Shown in pieces: positions 55,614-63,936 of a stretch of DNA of 64,000 bases. A program made the translations under genes and the position numbers. Origin of the DNA: Nocardia carnea (GTDB lineage: Bacteria; Actinomycetota; Actinomycetes; Mycobacteriales; Mycobacteriaceae); the NCBI RefSeq assembly GCF_029868325.1, contig NZ_JARWNW010000261.1, positions 58,469-122,468 of the forward strand, written 5' to 3'. Below the pieces are notes generated by a model. The model worked only from the letters and a program-made list of their open reading frames with translations. It did no database searches and had not been told where the DNA came from. Positions within the stretch are counted from its first letter, which is position 1. Each line of letters opens with the position of its first letter.

Positions 55614-56919
55614 GATACCGAAAGTCGATATCCTGGCGATCGGCTGTGGCCCGTTCAATATGTCGCTGGCGGCCATGGCCTCGACGATCGACGACCTCGA
55701 CGTCCTCGTGGTCGACTCCGCCGCGGAATTCCGCTGGCATCCGGGGCTGCTGTTCGACGAGGCCAAGCTACAGGTCAGTTTCCTGTCCGATCTGGTCTCG
55801 CTGGTCGACCCGACGCACCCGATGTCGTTCCTGGCCTACCTGGCCGATGTCGACCGCCTGTACCCGTTCCTGGTGCGGGAGGACTGGTTCCCGACCCGCC
55901 GCGAGTACGAGGCATATCTGCTGTGGGCAGTCGGGAAACTGGACTCGCTGCGGTTCGGTACCACCGTCGAGGCGGTGCGCTGGGATACCGGGCGGGGGCA
56001 CTTCGAGGTGTCGATCTCCGGTTCCGGCACCACCTCGATGCTGTACGCGGACCATGTGGTGGTCGGGGTGGGTACCGAACCGTCGATCCCGCAGGCGCTG
56101 TCGACCGACTCCGCCGCGCTCGTGCACAGTGCGGATTATCTGTACCACCGCGACACCGCCCATCGTGCGGAGGCGGTCACCGTGATCGGCTCCGGTCAGT
56201 CCGGCGCCGAGATCGTCATCGACCTGCTCGAAGAGAATCTGCGTGGGGGGCCCGCGGTGCGGTGGTGGACCCGCACCCCGTGGTTCGCGCCCTTGGATTT
56301 CACCAAGCTGTCCCTGGAGATGACCACACCGGCTTACATGGACTACTTCCACAGTCTGCCGGAGGACACCCGCGATCGGGTACGCGCCGGGCACTGGCAG
56401 TTCCACAAGGGCATCTCCACCGAAACCCTGGAACGCCTGCACGATCTGCTCTACCGGCGTCAGCTGCTGGAGAAGCCGCAGCCCGTGGAATTGCGCAACG
56501 GTGTCGCGGTCGAGGGGCTGGAAACGCTGCCCGGCGGCCGGCTCCGGATCCGGGGGCAGCACCGGGACACCGGAAAGACGATCGCGCACACCGCCGACCT
56601 GGTTATCGCGGCCACCGGTTACCGTCCGCGCAGGACCGACTTTCTGGAACCGCTGCAAGAGTATCTGCGGCGTGATTCCCGCGGCCGCCTGGTGGTCGAG
56701 AACAACCATGCGGTGCGCGCCGACGAGGCGCTGCGGGACCGGTTGTTCGTGGCCAATGCCGAGGAGCACAGTCACGGTGTATCCGCGCCGAACCTGGATA
56801 TCGGTGCCGTGCGCAATGCCAAGATCCTCAACACGGTGACCGGTCGTGCGGTCTATCGCATTCCGAAGAACACGGCGTTCACCAGCTTCGGCGTCACCGG
56901 CGAGGAGGTCGTCGAGTAG
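55606..56919 (+). CDS. Siderophore N-monooxygenase (IucD/DesB/MbtG family)
   Basis: A 437-residue flavoprotein that N-hydroxylates a terminal amine. The FAD site is DILAIGCGPFNMSLAAMA (GxGPxN), the characteristic WHPGLLFDEAKLQVSFLSDLV block follows, the NADPH site is TVIGSGQSGAEIVIDLL near 195, and IAATGYRPRRTDFL near 336 is the family's C-terminal ATGY motif. The ATG at 55606 lies inside the last codons of the decarboxylase gene, indicating translational coupling, so its substrate is probably the diamine that enzyme makes. The N-hydroxy-amine would then be acylated by the GNAT domain to give a hydroxamate iron ligand. Confidence 0.93.
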   Translation: MSEIPKVDILAIGCGPFNMSLAAMASTIDDLDVLVVDSAAEFRWHPGLLFDEAKLQVSFLSDLVSLVDPTHPMSFLAYLADVDRLYPFLVREDWFPTRREYEAYLLWAVGKLDSLRFGTTVEAVRWDTGRGHFEVSISGSGTTSMLYADHVVVGVGTEPSIPQALSTDSAALVHSADYLYHRDTAHRAEAVTVIGSGQSGAEIVIDLLEENLRGGPAVRWWTRTPWFAPLDFTKLSLEMTTPAYMDYFHSLPEDTRDRVRAGHWQFHKGISTETLERLHDLLYRRQLLEKPQPVELRNGVAVEGLETLPGGRLRIRGQHRDTGKTIAHTADLVIAATGYRPRRTDFLEPLQEYLRRDSRGRLVVENNHAVRADEALRDRLFVANAEEHSHGVSAPNLDIGAVRNAKILNTVTGRAVYRIPKNTAFTSFGVTGEEVVE

Positions 56920-57008
56920 GGCAACCACTATTCGTCAGGTATGCCTTGCATGCATCCGGTGCTGCTTATGGTCGCCGCGCCGGCCCGCCGGATGCTCACC
57001 ACCGATGG

Positions 57009-57058
57009 CGTTCCTCCGGTCCGTTCGGAGGAACGAACGCCGGCCCGGCCGGGCCGGC
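57009..57058. repeat. Two strong hairpins inside the siderophore operon
   Basis: CGTTCCTCCG (57009-57018) pairs perfectly with CGGAGGAACG (57026-57035) around a 7-base loop. Directly after it, GCCGGCCCGGCCGGGCCGGC (57039-57058) is a perfect 20-bp palindrome. Both lie in the 167-bp gap between the monooxygenase and ACP genes, the largest gap of the operon. They could attenuate transcription or mark an mRNA processing site. Confidence 0.65.
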
Positions 57059-57086
57059 CGATCCGAACAGTTTTAGGAGTTCTCCG

Positions 57087-57335
57087 ATGTCCGACCGAAT
57101 TCGCGATGTGCTGAACAGCATTCTGGAAGAAGATCTCGACCTGTCGCTCACCGACCCGGACCGGGAATCGTTGCTGGTGGAGGATCTCGGCATCGATTCG
57201 GTCGCATTCGCCATCGGCGTCGTGGCCATCGAAGAGCGTTTGGGCGTCAAGCTCACCGAGCGGGAAATGGCCGAAGCCGCGTCCGTCGGAGACCTGGAGG
57301 ACCTGATCCGCGCCAAGTCCGGCGCCGTGGCATGA
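57087..57335 (+). CDS. Acyl carrier protein (MbtL-like)
   Basis: An 82-residue ACP. The phosphopantetheine site is Ser38 in [20 protein letters not shown], followed by the [21 protein letters not shown] helix region. AGGAG precedes the ATG by seven bases. It overlaps the acyl-CoA dehydrogenase gene by four bases. It should carry the fatty acyl chain activated by the fatty acyl-AMP ligase at the operon end, as MbtL does in mycobactin synthesis. Confidence 0.9.
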   Translation: MSDRIRDVLNSILEEDLDLSLTDPDRESLLVEDLGIDSVAFAIGVVAIEERLGVKLTEREMAEAASVGDLEDLIRAKSGAVA

Positions 57336-58495
57336 CCGTCGCCGCACCCGCGGACTCGTACTCCGATCTGCTCGCCCGGGCCTTCGACGACAGGGTGGTC
57401 CAGTGGACCGAACAGGCCGAGCAGGACAACAAGTTCCCGCGGGTCCTGCTCGAACACCTCGGTACCGAGGGTGTTTTTGCCCGCAAGTGGGCCGATCGTA
57501 AGCACACCGACCTCGGCGACCATTTCGCGCTGGCCCGCGAGCTGGGTGTACTCGGCTCGGCGGCCATCGGCGTCGGAGTCAGCCTGCACGATTCGGCGAT
57601 CGCCATCCTGCGCCGATTCGGGCGCACCGATTTCCTGCGGCAGCTCGCCGAGGAAGCGATCGCGGTCGAGAAAGTACTGTGCATCGCGGCATCCGAAGAA
57701 TCCGGCGGCTCGGATCTGCAGAACGCCCGGACCCGGATCGAGCCGGAGAACGGCGGCTACCGGGTGGTCGGCCACAAGAAGTTCGTCTCGCTCTCGCCGA
57801 TCGCCGACTATATGTTCGTCGTCGGGCGCAGTATGGGCGACGACCCGGCAGCCGAATCGGGAAATGTCGCTTTGGCCGTGGTACCGGTGTCCCAGGTACA
57901 GGTCGGCACACCCTACGCGAAGCTGGGCGCCGGACCGCTGGACACCGCCCCGGTGCGTATCGACAGCTGGATTCCGGCGGACGCGCTCATCGCGCGTCCC
58001 GGCACCGGCCTGGCGGTGGTCAGCTGGGGGCTGGCGCACGAACGCTATTCGGTGGCCGGGCAGATCGCCGCGTCCTGCGATCGGATGCTCGGCGTCACGC
58101 TGGCCCGCATGTACGACCGCACCCAGTTCGACAAGCGGCTCTACGATCACCAAGCACTGCGGTTACGTATCGCCGATCTCCAGTCGCGGGTCGATCTGCT
58201 GCGCCACGCGCTGGCCGGTGTCGCCGCGGACGGGCGTATCAACCTGCGCACCGCCGCCTCGCTCAAGGTCACCGCGGCCAACCTCGGCGAAGAAGTGGCC
58301 TCGGAGTGTCTGCACATCTGGGGCGGTATCGGCTATCTCGATATCGGGCTCCCGCTGAACCGATGGTTCCGGGATATGAAATTGGCCCGCGTCGGGGGCG
58401 GTACCGACGAAGTGCTGTGGGAGCTGGTGGCCGCGGCCATGAAACCCGATACGGACGGTTATCAGGCTCTCCTCGCGAAAGTGGATACGCAATGA
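57332..58495 (+). CDS. Acyl-CoA (acyl-ACP) dehydrogenase, MbtN-like
   Basis: A 387-residue FAD enzyme. [19 protein letters not shown] and [19 protein letters not shown] are the flavin and substrate loops of the acyl-CoA dehydrogenase fold; the C-terminal part has [36 protein letters not shown] split over 58314-58415, with Gly-Gly-Thr-Asp-Glu near the position of the usual catalytic Glu region. In mycobactin synthesis MbtN desaturates the ACP-bound acyl chain at the alpha-beta position; here the gene stands directly after the ACP, overlapping it, so the same role is likely. The next gene starts within its stop codon. Confidence 0.88.
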   Translation: MTVAAPADSYSDLLARAFDDRVVQWTEQAEQDNKFPRVLLEHLGTEGVFARKWADRKHTDLGDHFALARELGVLGSAAIGVGVSLHDSAIAILRRFGRTDFLRQLAEEAIAVEKVLCIAASEESGGSDLQNARTRIEPENGGYRVVGHKKFVSLSPIADYMFVVGRSMGDDPAAESGNVALAVVPVSQVQVGTPYAKLGAGPLDTAPVRIDSWIPADALIARPGTGLAVVSWGLAHERYSVAGQIAASCDRMLGVTLARMYDRTQFDKRLYDHQALRLRIADLQSRVDLLRHALAGVAADGRINLRTAASLKVTAANLGEEVASECLHIWGGIGYLDIGLPLNRWFRDMKLARVGGGTDEVLWELVAAAMKPDTDGYQALLAKVDTQ

Positions 58496-59775
58496 CAGAC
58501 GCCCCGGTGACGAAACTGACCCCTTCCGATCACACCTACCTGCACCTGGATACCGGGAGCAGCCCGATGCACTGGGCGATGTTGCTCGAAATATCCGCGG
58601 AGGGCGCCCCTCTCGAGGTCGGTGCCGTGCGCGAACGGGTGCGCGAGCGCAGTGCACTGTTCGAACTGTTCCGGCTCGGGATCGATCGCGGGCGCTGGCG
58701 CCGGCCGCGGGAAGTGGTCGCCGAGAAGGTCGAGGTGGACAGTCACTTCGCAGCCGCCGGCTACGCCGACGCCGCGGATTTGCGCACCCAGATCACCGCG
58801 CTGCTCGAAACGCCACTGCCCCGCCCGCAACCGATGTGGCACCTCACATTGTTCACCCCGGCCGGCGACGGCGCCCAATACTTCCTGCTGCGGGTGCACC
58901 ACGCGGTATCCGACGGTATCGCCGGTGCCGCGTTCGCCGCGTTGCTGGCCGACGGCTCGGCCACGGAACTCGCCGAGTTCGAACGGTTCGCGACCAGTCC
59001 GCGGTTCCGCACACCCGAGATCGAACCGGCGGTGCTGAAAGAGTCCAAGGCCGCCTTCGCCGCACAGCACGCCGCCGGAAAAACCGGCCGCGGCTGGCCG
59101 AAACTCACCACCTCCGGCCGGCGGGAATACGCCCTGTACAGCGCGTCCACCCGGGACCTGCGCCGGGCCGCGACGGCGCACGGCGCGTCGGTGCACGAGT
59201 TCCTGCTTGCCGCCATCGGCCGGGCGATCAGTATCGCCCCGCCGAGCGCGGCACCCGCCGAGGTCGTCCGGGTGACCCTGCCGGTCACCAATGATCCGGA
59301 GTTCCGGCACACCGGTAACGCCGTGATCGTCACGCCGATCAATCTCGCCGGTAACGAGCCGGATCTCGACCGCCAGATCGAACGCTGCAAAGCGGAACTG
59401 GCCGTCGTCGGGAAGCGCCGCCCCGAGCTGGCTTCCGCGGCGCCCGCGACAGAACCAGGGCTGCCCTGGGCGCTACGGCGGGTGATCGGCAGCGCGGCCA
59501 TGAAACATATGAGCCCCGATATCCATATCGGTGTCAACCCCGGGTTCTCCCAGGTGCGGTCCGTGCTCGGGAAGCCGATCACCGAGCTGACGGCGCTGTC
59601 GCCGCTGGCCGGTTATTCGTTCTCGGTGACCTCGCTCATTCTGGGCAAACGGACATCGTTCGGCATCGTCACAGATCCCGCCTCCCTGCCGTCCGGGTAC
59701 GCCGAAACCTTCGTCGAGCAGTTCGACCGGGTTCTCGGCGAGGCTCACAGCGCCACGGCCGGCGGGAACCGATAG
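58492..59775 (+). CDS. WS/DGAT-like acyltransferase
   Basis: A 427-residue member of the wax-ester synthase/diacylglycerol acyltransferase family, which shares the condensation-domain fold. The catalytic motif HHAVSDG lies at 136-142. Other family marks are SPSD-like [12 protein letters not shown] at the N-terminus, [32 protein letters not shown] and a C-terminal GYSFSV segment. The ATG overlaps the preceding stop (ATGA). Between the ACP/dehydrogenase and the fatty acyl-AMP ligase, it is a candidate for moving the lipid chain from the ACP onto the siderophore, instead of, or next to, the GNAT domain. I know of no mycobactin-cluster counterpart. Confidence 0.85.
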   Translation: MTDAPVTKLTPSDHTYLHLDTGSSPMHWAMLLEISAEGAPLEVGAVRERVRERSALFELFRLGIDRGRWRRPREVVAEKVEVDSHFAAAGYADAADLRTQITALLETPLPRPQPMWHLTLFTPAGDGAQYFLLRVHHAVSDGIAGAAFAALLADGSATELAEFERFATSPRFRTPEIEPAVLKESKAAFAAQHAAGKTGRGWPKLTTSGRREYALYSASTRDLRRAATAHGASVHEFLLAAIGRAISIAPPSAAPAEVVRVTLPVTNDPEFRHTGNAVIVTPINLAGNEPDLDRQIERCKAELAVVGKRRPELASAAPATEPGLPWALRRVIGSAAMKHMSPDIHIGVNPGFSQVRSVLGKPITELTALSPLAGYSFSVTSLILGKRTSFGIVTDPASLPSGYAETFVEQFDRVLGEAHSATAGGNR

Positions 59776-59792
59776 GCAGAAATGGAATTCCG

Positions 59793-61430
59793 ATGAACAG
59801 AATCACCCGGTCGCTTTTCGACGAACCGGTTTCCGAGGTCACGGGCCTGTGGAGCGGACCGGACGCGTCCGAGCTGACCTTCCGTTCCTGGGATCAATTG
59901 CGGGCCAACGCCCGCCGGGTTGCCGCCGGATTGGCCGAGGCGGGTGTGGTGCCGGGCGATTCCGTCGCGATCCTCGCGGGCCCGGCCGACGATGTCACCG
60001 TCACCGTAGAGGCGATCTGGATGCGCGGCGCGATGTTCACCATGCTGCACCAGCCCACCCCGCGGATGAACCTCGAGACCTGGCTGGCGGATACGCGGTC
60101 GGTGATCGAGATGCTGGATGCCCGGGTGGTCGTGGTGAGCGAACCGTTCACCGACGCCGTGCGCGGTCTCGATCTCGGTGCCCCGCTCGCCGTCGTCCAC
60201 GAACTGGCCGATCGAACCGATTCGATCGAGCATGTGCCGGTCGCCGAGGACGATACCGCGATCCTGCAGCTGACCTCCGGCACCACCGGTGTGCCGAAGG
60301 CCGTGGCCATCTCCTACCGGAACCTGCAGCAGAATCACGCCGCAATGGTCGACCGCACGGGCTTCACCGCCGAATGGGTGGGCGTCAGCTGGTTGCCGCT
60401 CTATCACGATATGGGCATGATCGGCATGCTCATGACTCCACTGCTGGCGCAGGCGACGACGGTGATCGTTCCGCCGCTCGCCTTCCTGAAGAGCCCGGTG
60501 TCGTGGGCGGAACTGATCAACCGTTTCAACGGAAATTACACCGCGGCACCGAATTTCGCTTATTCGCTGCTGGCCCGTCGGCTGCGCCGCGCACCCGGCG
60601 GAGCCTATGACCTGTCCTGTATGCGGGTCGCGGTCAACGGTGCGGAGATCGTCGACGAAACGACCCTGGAGGAATTCCTGGCGGCGACAGCGCGATTCGG
60701 CTTCCGGCCGGAGGCGCTGATGCCGGCCTACGGTATGGCCGAAACCACGCTGGCCACATCGTTCACCGATGCCGGCGCACGTTATTCGGTGGATATCGTC
60801 GACTCCGCACAGGTCGAAGGCGCGGGCGTGGTCGTACGCGATTCGGGCGGCGTCTCACGCACCTTGATGCGATTGGGAACGCCCGTCGCCGGAATCGAAT
60901 TGAAGGTGGTCGACGGCGCCGGGGCCGCACTGCCGGCCGACCGTATCGGTGAGATCCTGGTCCGCGGTGACGCGGTGACCCGTCGGTATCTCCTGCCCGG
61001 CGGTTACGTATCGGCCGTGGATGCCGACGGCTGGCTCGCCACCGGCGATCTGGGCTACCTCACCGATACCGGTGAGACCGTGGTGACCGGGCGGAAGAAG
61101 GACATCATCATCGTCTCCGGCCGTAATATCGCGCCGACCACGGTCGAGCGTGCGGCGGCGGCGGTCGAGGGTGTACGGGCCGGCAGTGTGGCGGCCGTCG
61201 CCGTACGCCTGCCCGGGATGGCGCGCGAGGGTATCGCCGTGATCGCCGAATCCGATTCCGCCGAGGACGCCGAGCGCAGCGAGCGGATCCGTAAGGACGT
61301 GGCCCGGGCGGTCTACGACGATATCGGCATCGCACCGGCGGTCGTCACGATCGTGCACAGGGGCGCGCTGCCCAAGACTCCGTCGGGCAAGCTGCGTCGT
61401 TCGTCGGCCGCCGCCCTGATCCCATCCTGA
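59793..61430 (+). CDS. Fatty acyl-AMP ligase (FAAL, MbtM-like)
   Basis: A 545-residue adenylating enzyme. LQLTSGTTGVPKAVAISYRNLQ is the ATP loop near 162; SWLPLYHDMGMIGML, PAYGMAETTLATSF and VVTGRKKDIIIVSGRNIAPTTVE are typical of FAALs, which make fatty acyl-adenylates and pass them to an ACP instead of CoA. The C-terminus keeps the LPKTPSGKLRRS lysine. A 17-bp gap separates it from the preceding gene, with GGAA upstream. As MbtM does for mycobactin, it should activate the lipid tail for the ACP at 57 kb. It is the last gene of the long plus-strand operon starting at 44358. Confidence 0.9.
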   Translation: MNRITRSLFDEPVSEVTGLWSGPDASELTFRSWDQLRANARRVAAGLAEAGVVPGDSVAILAGPADDVTVTVEAIWMRGAMFTMLHQPTPRMNLETWLADTRSVIEMLDARVVVVSEPFTDAVRGLDLGAPLAVVHELADRTDSIEHVPVAEDDTAILQLTSGTTGVPKAVAISYRNLQQNHAAMVDRTGFTAEWVGVSWLPLYHDMGMIGMLMTPLLAQATTVIVPPLAFLKSPVSWAELINRFNGNYTAAPNFAYSLLARRLRRAPGGAYDLSCMRVAVNGAEIVDETTLEEFLAATARFGFRPEALMPAYGMAETTLATSFTDAGARYSVDIVDSAQVEGAGVVVRDSGGVSRTLMRLGTPVAGIELKVVDGAGAALPADRIGEILVRGDAVTRRYLLPGGYVSAVDADGWLATGDLGYLTDTGETVVTGRKKDIIIVSGRNIAPTTVERAAAAVEGVRAGSVAAVAVRLPGMAREGIAVIAESDSAEDAERSERIRKDVARAVYDDIGIAPAVVTIVHRGALPKTPSGKLRRSSAAALIPS

Positions 61431-61585
61431 GTGGATAGCGTTGCGCGCGAACAGGTCCGGGCCCGCAGGTGGGACACCGATCGCGCCGCGGCCCGTGGAT
61501 ACCGGCCGCGAGCCGGGGACCTGGCGGTTCCCTGCTTCAGCGGTGTGGGCCACACGCCCGCACGCTCTTTCCGATCCGTTGAAAG

Positions 61586-61604
61586 TTAGGTTTGACTGTC
61601 CTAA
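61586..61604. promoter_or_regulatory. IdeR-type iron box upstream of the secreted-protein gene
   Basis: TTAGGTTTGACTGTCCTAA keeps both outer half-sites (TTAGG-N9-CCTAA) and matches 15 of 19 IdeR consensus positions. It sits inside a longer perfect inverted repeat with 10-bp arms (61581-61590 and 61600-61609). It ends 70 bp before the ATG at 61675. Confidence 0.7.
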
Positions 61605-61624
61605 CTTTCGCGGCTTATTGTTGG

Positions 61625-61648
61625 ACCGGCCCGGAGGTCCGGGCCGGT
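61625..61648 (+). other. GC-rich hairpin in the presumed 5' leader
   Basis: ACCGGCCCGGA (61625-61635) and TCCGGGCCGGT (61638-61648) are perfect complements separated by two bases. It lies between the iron box and the ribosome site AAGGGA of the gene at 61675, so it would be in that mRNA's leader. It could stabilise the message or end the upstream operon. Confidence 0.5.
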
Positions 61649-61674
61649 TAGTCATTCGGCTCGAAGGGACCACC

Positions 61675-62157
61675 ATGTCCAAGCTCATCAGGATCGTTTC
61701 CGCCTTGGTCTTCGCCGCATTGCTGGGTCTGGGTTTGGCCCACCCGGCCGCCGCGGATGTGTCGATTCGCGACGGCAAGGTCGGTGACCTCTACGTGCGC
61801 GACGCCGTGCCGAATCTCGGCCAGCTGGAGCGGCAATTCGCTGCCTTCTGGAATCCGAACATCGGCGTCGACCCCAAGCTCGAGGTCAGCTACAACGGTG
61901 CGCAGGCGCGGGGCGCGATCGAACAGGTCATGGCGAACAGCCAGACCATGGACTTCTTCTCCATCCAGGGTCGTGCCGTCGGCAATGTCAATGTCTCCGG
62001 CGATTCGATGTCGGTGCGGGTGGAGGGTGTGATGGCGGGCTTCCCGGCCACCTCCATCAACTACCACTTCATCCGTGAAGGCGGTCTGTGGAAGTACGAC
62101 TGGAAGGCGATCTGCGCCGAAATGCAGTGCGCCGGTAACCCGGACTTCGGGTACTGA
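61675..62157 (+). CDS. Small secreted protein, MTB12/low-molecular-weight-antigen-like
   Basis: A 160-residue exported protein. The first 27 residues form a Sec signal peptide (SKLIRIV, hydrophobic SALVFAALLGLGLA, then AAA-D cleavage). The mature part (about 130 residues) has an NTF2-like look with VSYNGAQARGAIEQVM, then YHFIREGGLWKYDWKAIC and a final CAEMQCAGNPDFGY with two cysteines able to form a disulfide. It resembles the MTB12 antigen family common in Nocardia and mycobacteria, from memory. An iron box precedes it, so it may be secreted under iron limitation; a role in holding the lipidic siderophore at the envelope is speculation. Confidence 0.8.
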   Translation: MSKLIRIVSALVFAALLGLGLAHPAAADVSIRDGKVGDLYVRDAVPNLGQLERQFAAFWNPNIGVDPKLEVSYNGAQARGAIEQVMANSQTMDFFSIQGRAVGNVNVSGDSMSVRVEGVMAGFPATSINYHFIREGGLWKYDWKAICAEMQCAGNPDFGY

Positions 62158-62173
62158 CGACCACACGGAATTC

Positions 62174-62220
62174 CGGAGCGACTCCCCGGCGCCGCCACGG
62201 CCGAACGGGGAGTCGTTCCG
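62174..62220. terminator. Hairpin terminator after the secreted-protein gene
   Basis: CGGAGCGACTCCCC (62174-62187) pairs with GGGGAGTCGTTCCG (62207-62220), 14 pairs with one wobble and a 19-base loop. It starts 17 bp after the stop and separates the gene from the ABC operon. Confidence 0.75.
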
Positions 62221-62266
62221 CGTATATGCACATCCACCAGCCACTCAGTCGTTCAGGAATACATCG

Positions 62267-63004
62267 ATGATCAGTGTTCGCGGCGTGTCCAAACGCTTCG
62301 GTGACACCGTCGCCGTAGCCGATGTCAGCTTCGAGGCCGAAGCGGGCTCGATCACCTATCTGCTCGGGCCCAACGGCGCCGGCAAAACCACCGTGCTGCG
62401 GATGATCGCCGGCCTGACCCGGCCCACCGGCGGCACGCTCACCATCAACGGTAAAGGGCTCCTGGAATTCCGGGACACCCTCCGCGAGATCGGGTTCGGA
62501 CTCGGCGCGTTCACCCGCAACCCCCACCACACGGCGAGCCAGCATCTGCTGTGGCAGGCCCGCCTCGGCGGAGTATCGGCGGGCCGGGTCGGCGAGGTGC
62601 TGGCCCGGGTCGGGCTGGAGAAAGTCGCGAAACGTCCGGTCGGCAATTTCTCCTACGGGATGCTGCAACGGCTCGGTATCGCCGCGGCGCTGCTGGGTGA
62701 TCCACGGACCCTGGTGCTGGACGAACCCGCCAACGGGCTCGACGTCGAGGGCACGCTGTGGCTGCGCGAACTCGTCACCGGCCTCGCCGCCGAGGGCAAA
62801 TGCCTGCTGGTGGCGTCGCACAACCTCACCGAGGTCGAGATCACCGGCGATCGGATCGTCGTCATGGGCAGAGGGAAAGTGCTGTCCGATACGAGCAAGG
62901 ACGAACTGGTCGCCCGTGGCTCCGGCCCGCGACCGCTGGAGTCGGCCTACCTCGAGATCACCGCGACCAGCGTCGAATACACCGCAGGCAAAGGGGAACA
63001 GTGA
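62267..63004 (+). CDS. ABC-2 type exporter ATP-binding protein
   Basis: A 245-residue stand-alone ATPase: ISVRGVSKRFGDTVAV at the N-terminus, Walker A LLGPNGAGKTT, signature NFSYGMLQRLGIAAALLGDP (FSYGM in place of LSGGQ), Walker B LVLDEPANGLD and the switch His in VASHNLTE. The ATG at 62267 follows AGGAA. The degenerate signature and the membrane partner next to it (TGATG overlap) fit the ABC-2/CcmA-like export group (drug, lipid or lantibiotic self-protection type). It is not obviously part of the siderophore system: a terminator lies upstream and no iron box was found. Confidence 0.88.
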   Translation: MISVRGVSKRFGDTVAVADVSFEAEAGSITYLLGPNGAGKTTVLRMIAGLTRPTGGTLTINGKGLLEFRDTLREIGFGLGAFTRNPHHTASQHLLWQARLGGVSAGRVGEVLARVGLEKVAKRPVGNFSYGMLQRLGIAAALLGDPRTLVLDEPANGLDVEGTLWLRELVTGLAAEGKCLLVASHNLTEVEITGDRIVVMGRGKVLSDTSKDELVARGSGPRPLESAYLEITATSVEYTAGKGEQ

Positions 63005-63792
63005 TGCTCGGCCGCTACCTGACCCGCTCGATACACAGCGAGCTCACGAAACTGTCGTGGCGTAACTCGCTGTGGTACACGATCGTCCCGCTCGCGGTGG
63101 CGATCCCGCTGGCGCTCAACTTCGGAATCGCCAAGGCTTCCCAGGCCGAAACCATCAACGGCTACGGCGGTATGGAGACCAGTAACGCCACCTACTGGGT
63201 GCTGATCTTCTCGACGTTCATCCTCATGTCGGGCGCGGTGTCCTCGCTGAGCAACGAATTCAAGGACAAGACCGTCGAGACCGTCGCGGGAATCCAGGCC
63301 CGCCGCTGGCTGCTGCCCGTCGCGAAGCTGATCGTGTTCGGCCTGCTCTCCGGTGTGGTGGCCGGTGCGACCACGTTCCTGCTGCTGGGCGGCTTTCCGC
63401 ACCTGTTCCCGGACGTATGGGGCAAGGTGGATGCCTTCTCCGGCACCGGTATCCGGCTGCTGATCTGCGTACCGATCTTCACCGTGCTGGTCTGTGCCCT
63501 CGGTCTGGGTCTGGCCGCGCTGCTGCCCAAGCCGGGTCTGGTGGTGATGATCGTGCTGCTGTGGAAGTTCGGCATCGAGGTCTTCGTCACGTTCGTCAAC
63601 AACGATCTGGGGCAGATGCTGCAACGGCTGTCGCCGTTCAAGAACGGCGAACTCGGCGTCGGTCAGCTCTCCACCATCGAGAGCTATTTCGGCGGCCCGA
63701 ACGGCTCCCTGCTGTACTTCGCGGTACCGTGCCTGGTCGTCTTCGTACTCGGAACCCTGCGCCTGGCCACGGGCGATATGAAGAGCGACTGA
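63004..63792 (+). CDS. ABC-2 type transporter permease
   Basis: A 262-residue membrane protein with six hydrophobic segments. It opens MLGRYLTRSIHSELTKLSWRNS, a SELxKL start common in ABC-2 permeases, then TIVPLAVAIPLALNFGI as the first helix. The FILMSGAVSSLSNEFKDKTVETVAG block, with the short EFKDKT cytoplasmic loop before the second helix pair, is typical. It overlaps the ATPase stop by one base and forms the transporter with it. Substrate unknown. Confidence 0.86.
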   Translation: MLGRYLTRSIHSELTKLSWRNSLWYTIVPLAVAIPLALNFGIAKASQAETINGYGGMETSNATYWVLIFSTFILMSGAVSSLSNEFKDKTVETVAGIQARRWLLPVAKLIVFGLLSGVVAGATTFLLLGGFPHLFPDVWGKVDAFSGTGIRLLICVPIFTVLVCALGLGLAALLPKPGLVVMIVLLWKFGIEVFVTFVNNDLGQMLQRLSPFKNGELGVGQLSTIESYFGGPNGSLLYFAVPCLVVFVLGTLRLATGDMKSD

Positions 63793-63859
63793 CCGGCGCG
63801 GGGGAGCGGTCCGTGTTGTCAGCGGGGGTTCGCGGCGAGGGGGGTTGACCGGGCCCCCC

Positions 63860-63897
63860 CCGCGCCGCCCAACCCCCTGGAAAAGCTGGGGGCGCGG
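63860..63897. terminator. Hairpin after the ABC-2 operon
   Basis: CCGCGCC (63860-63866) pairs with GGCGCGG (63891-63897), and an inner CCCCC can pair with the G-run at 63888-63892 in an alternative fold. It lies 67 bp after the permease stop and before the next gene. Confidence 0.5.
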
Positions 63898-63936
63898 ACC
63901 GGCCGCAGCCGAACGGCTGCCGGAAAGGACATCAGC

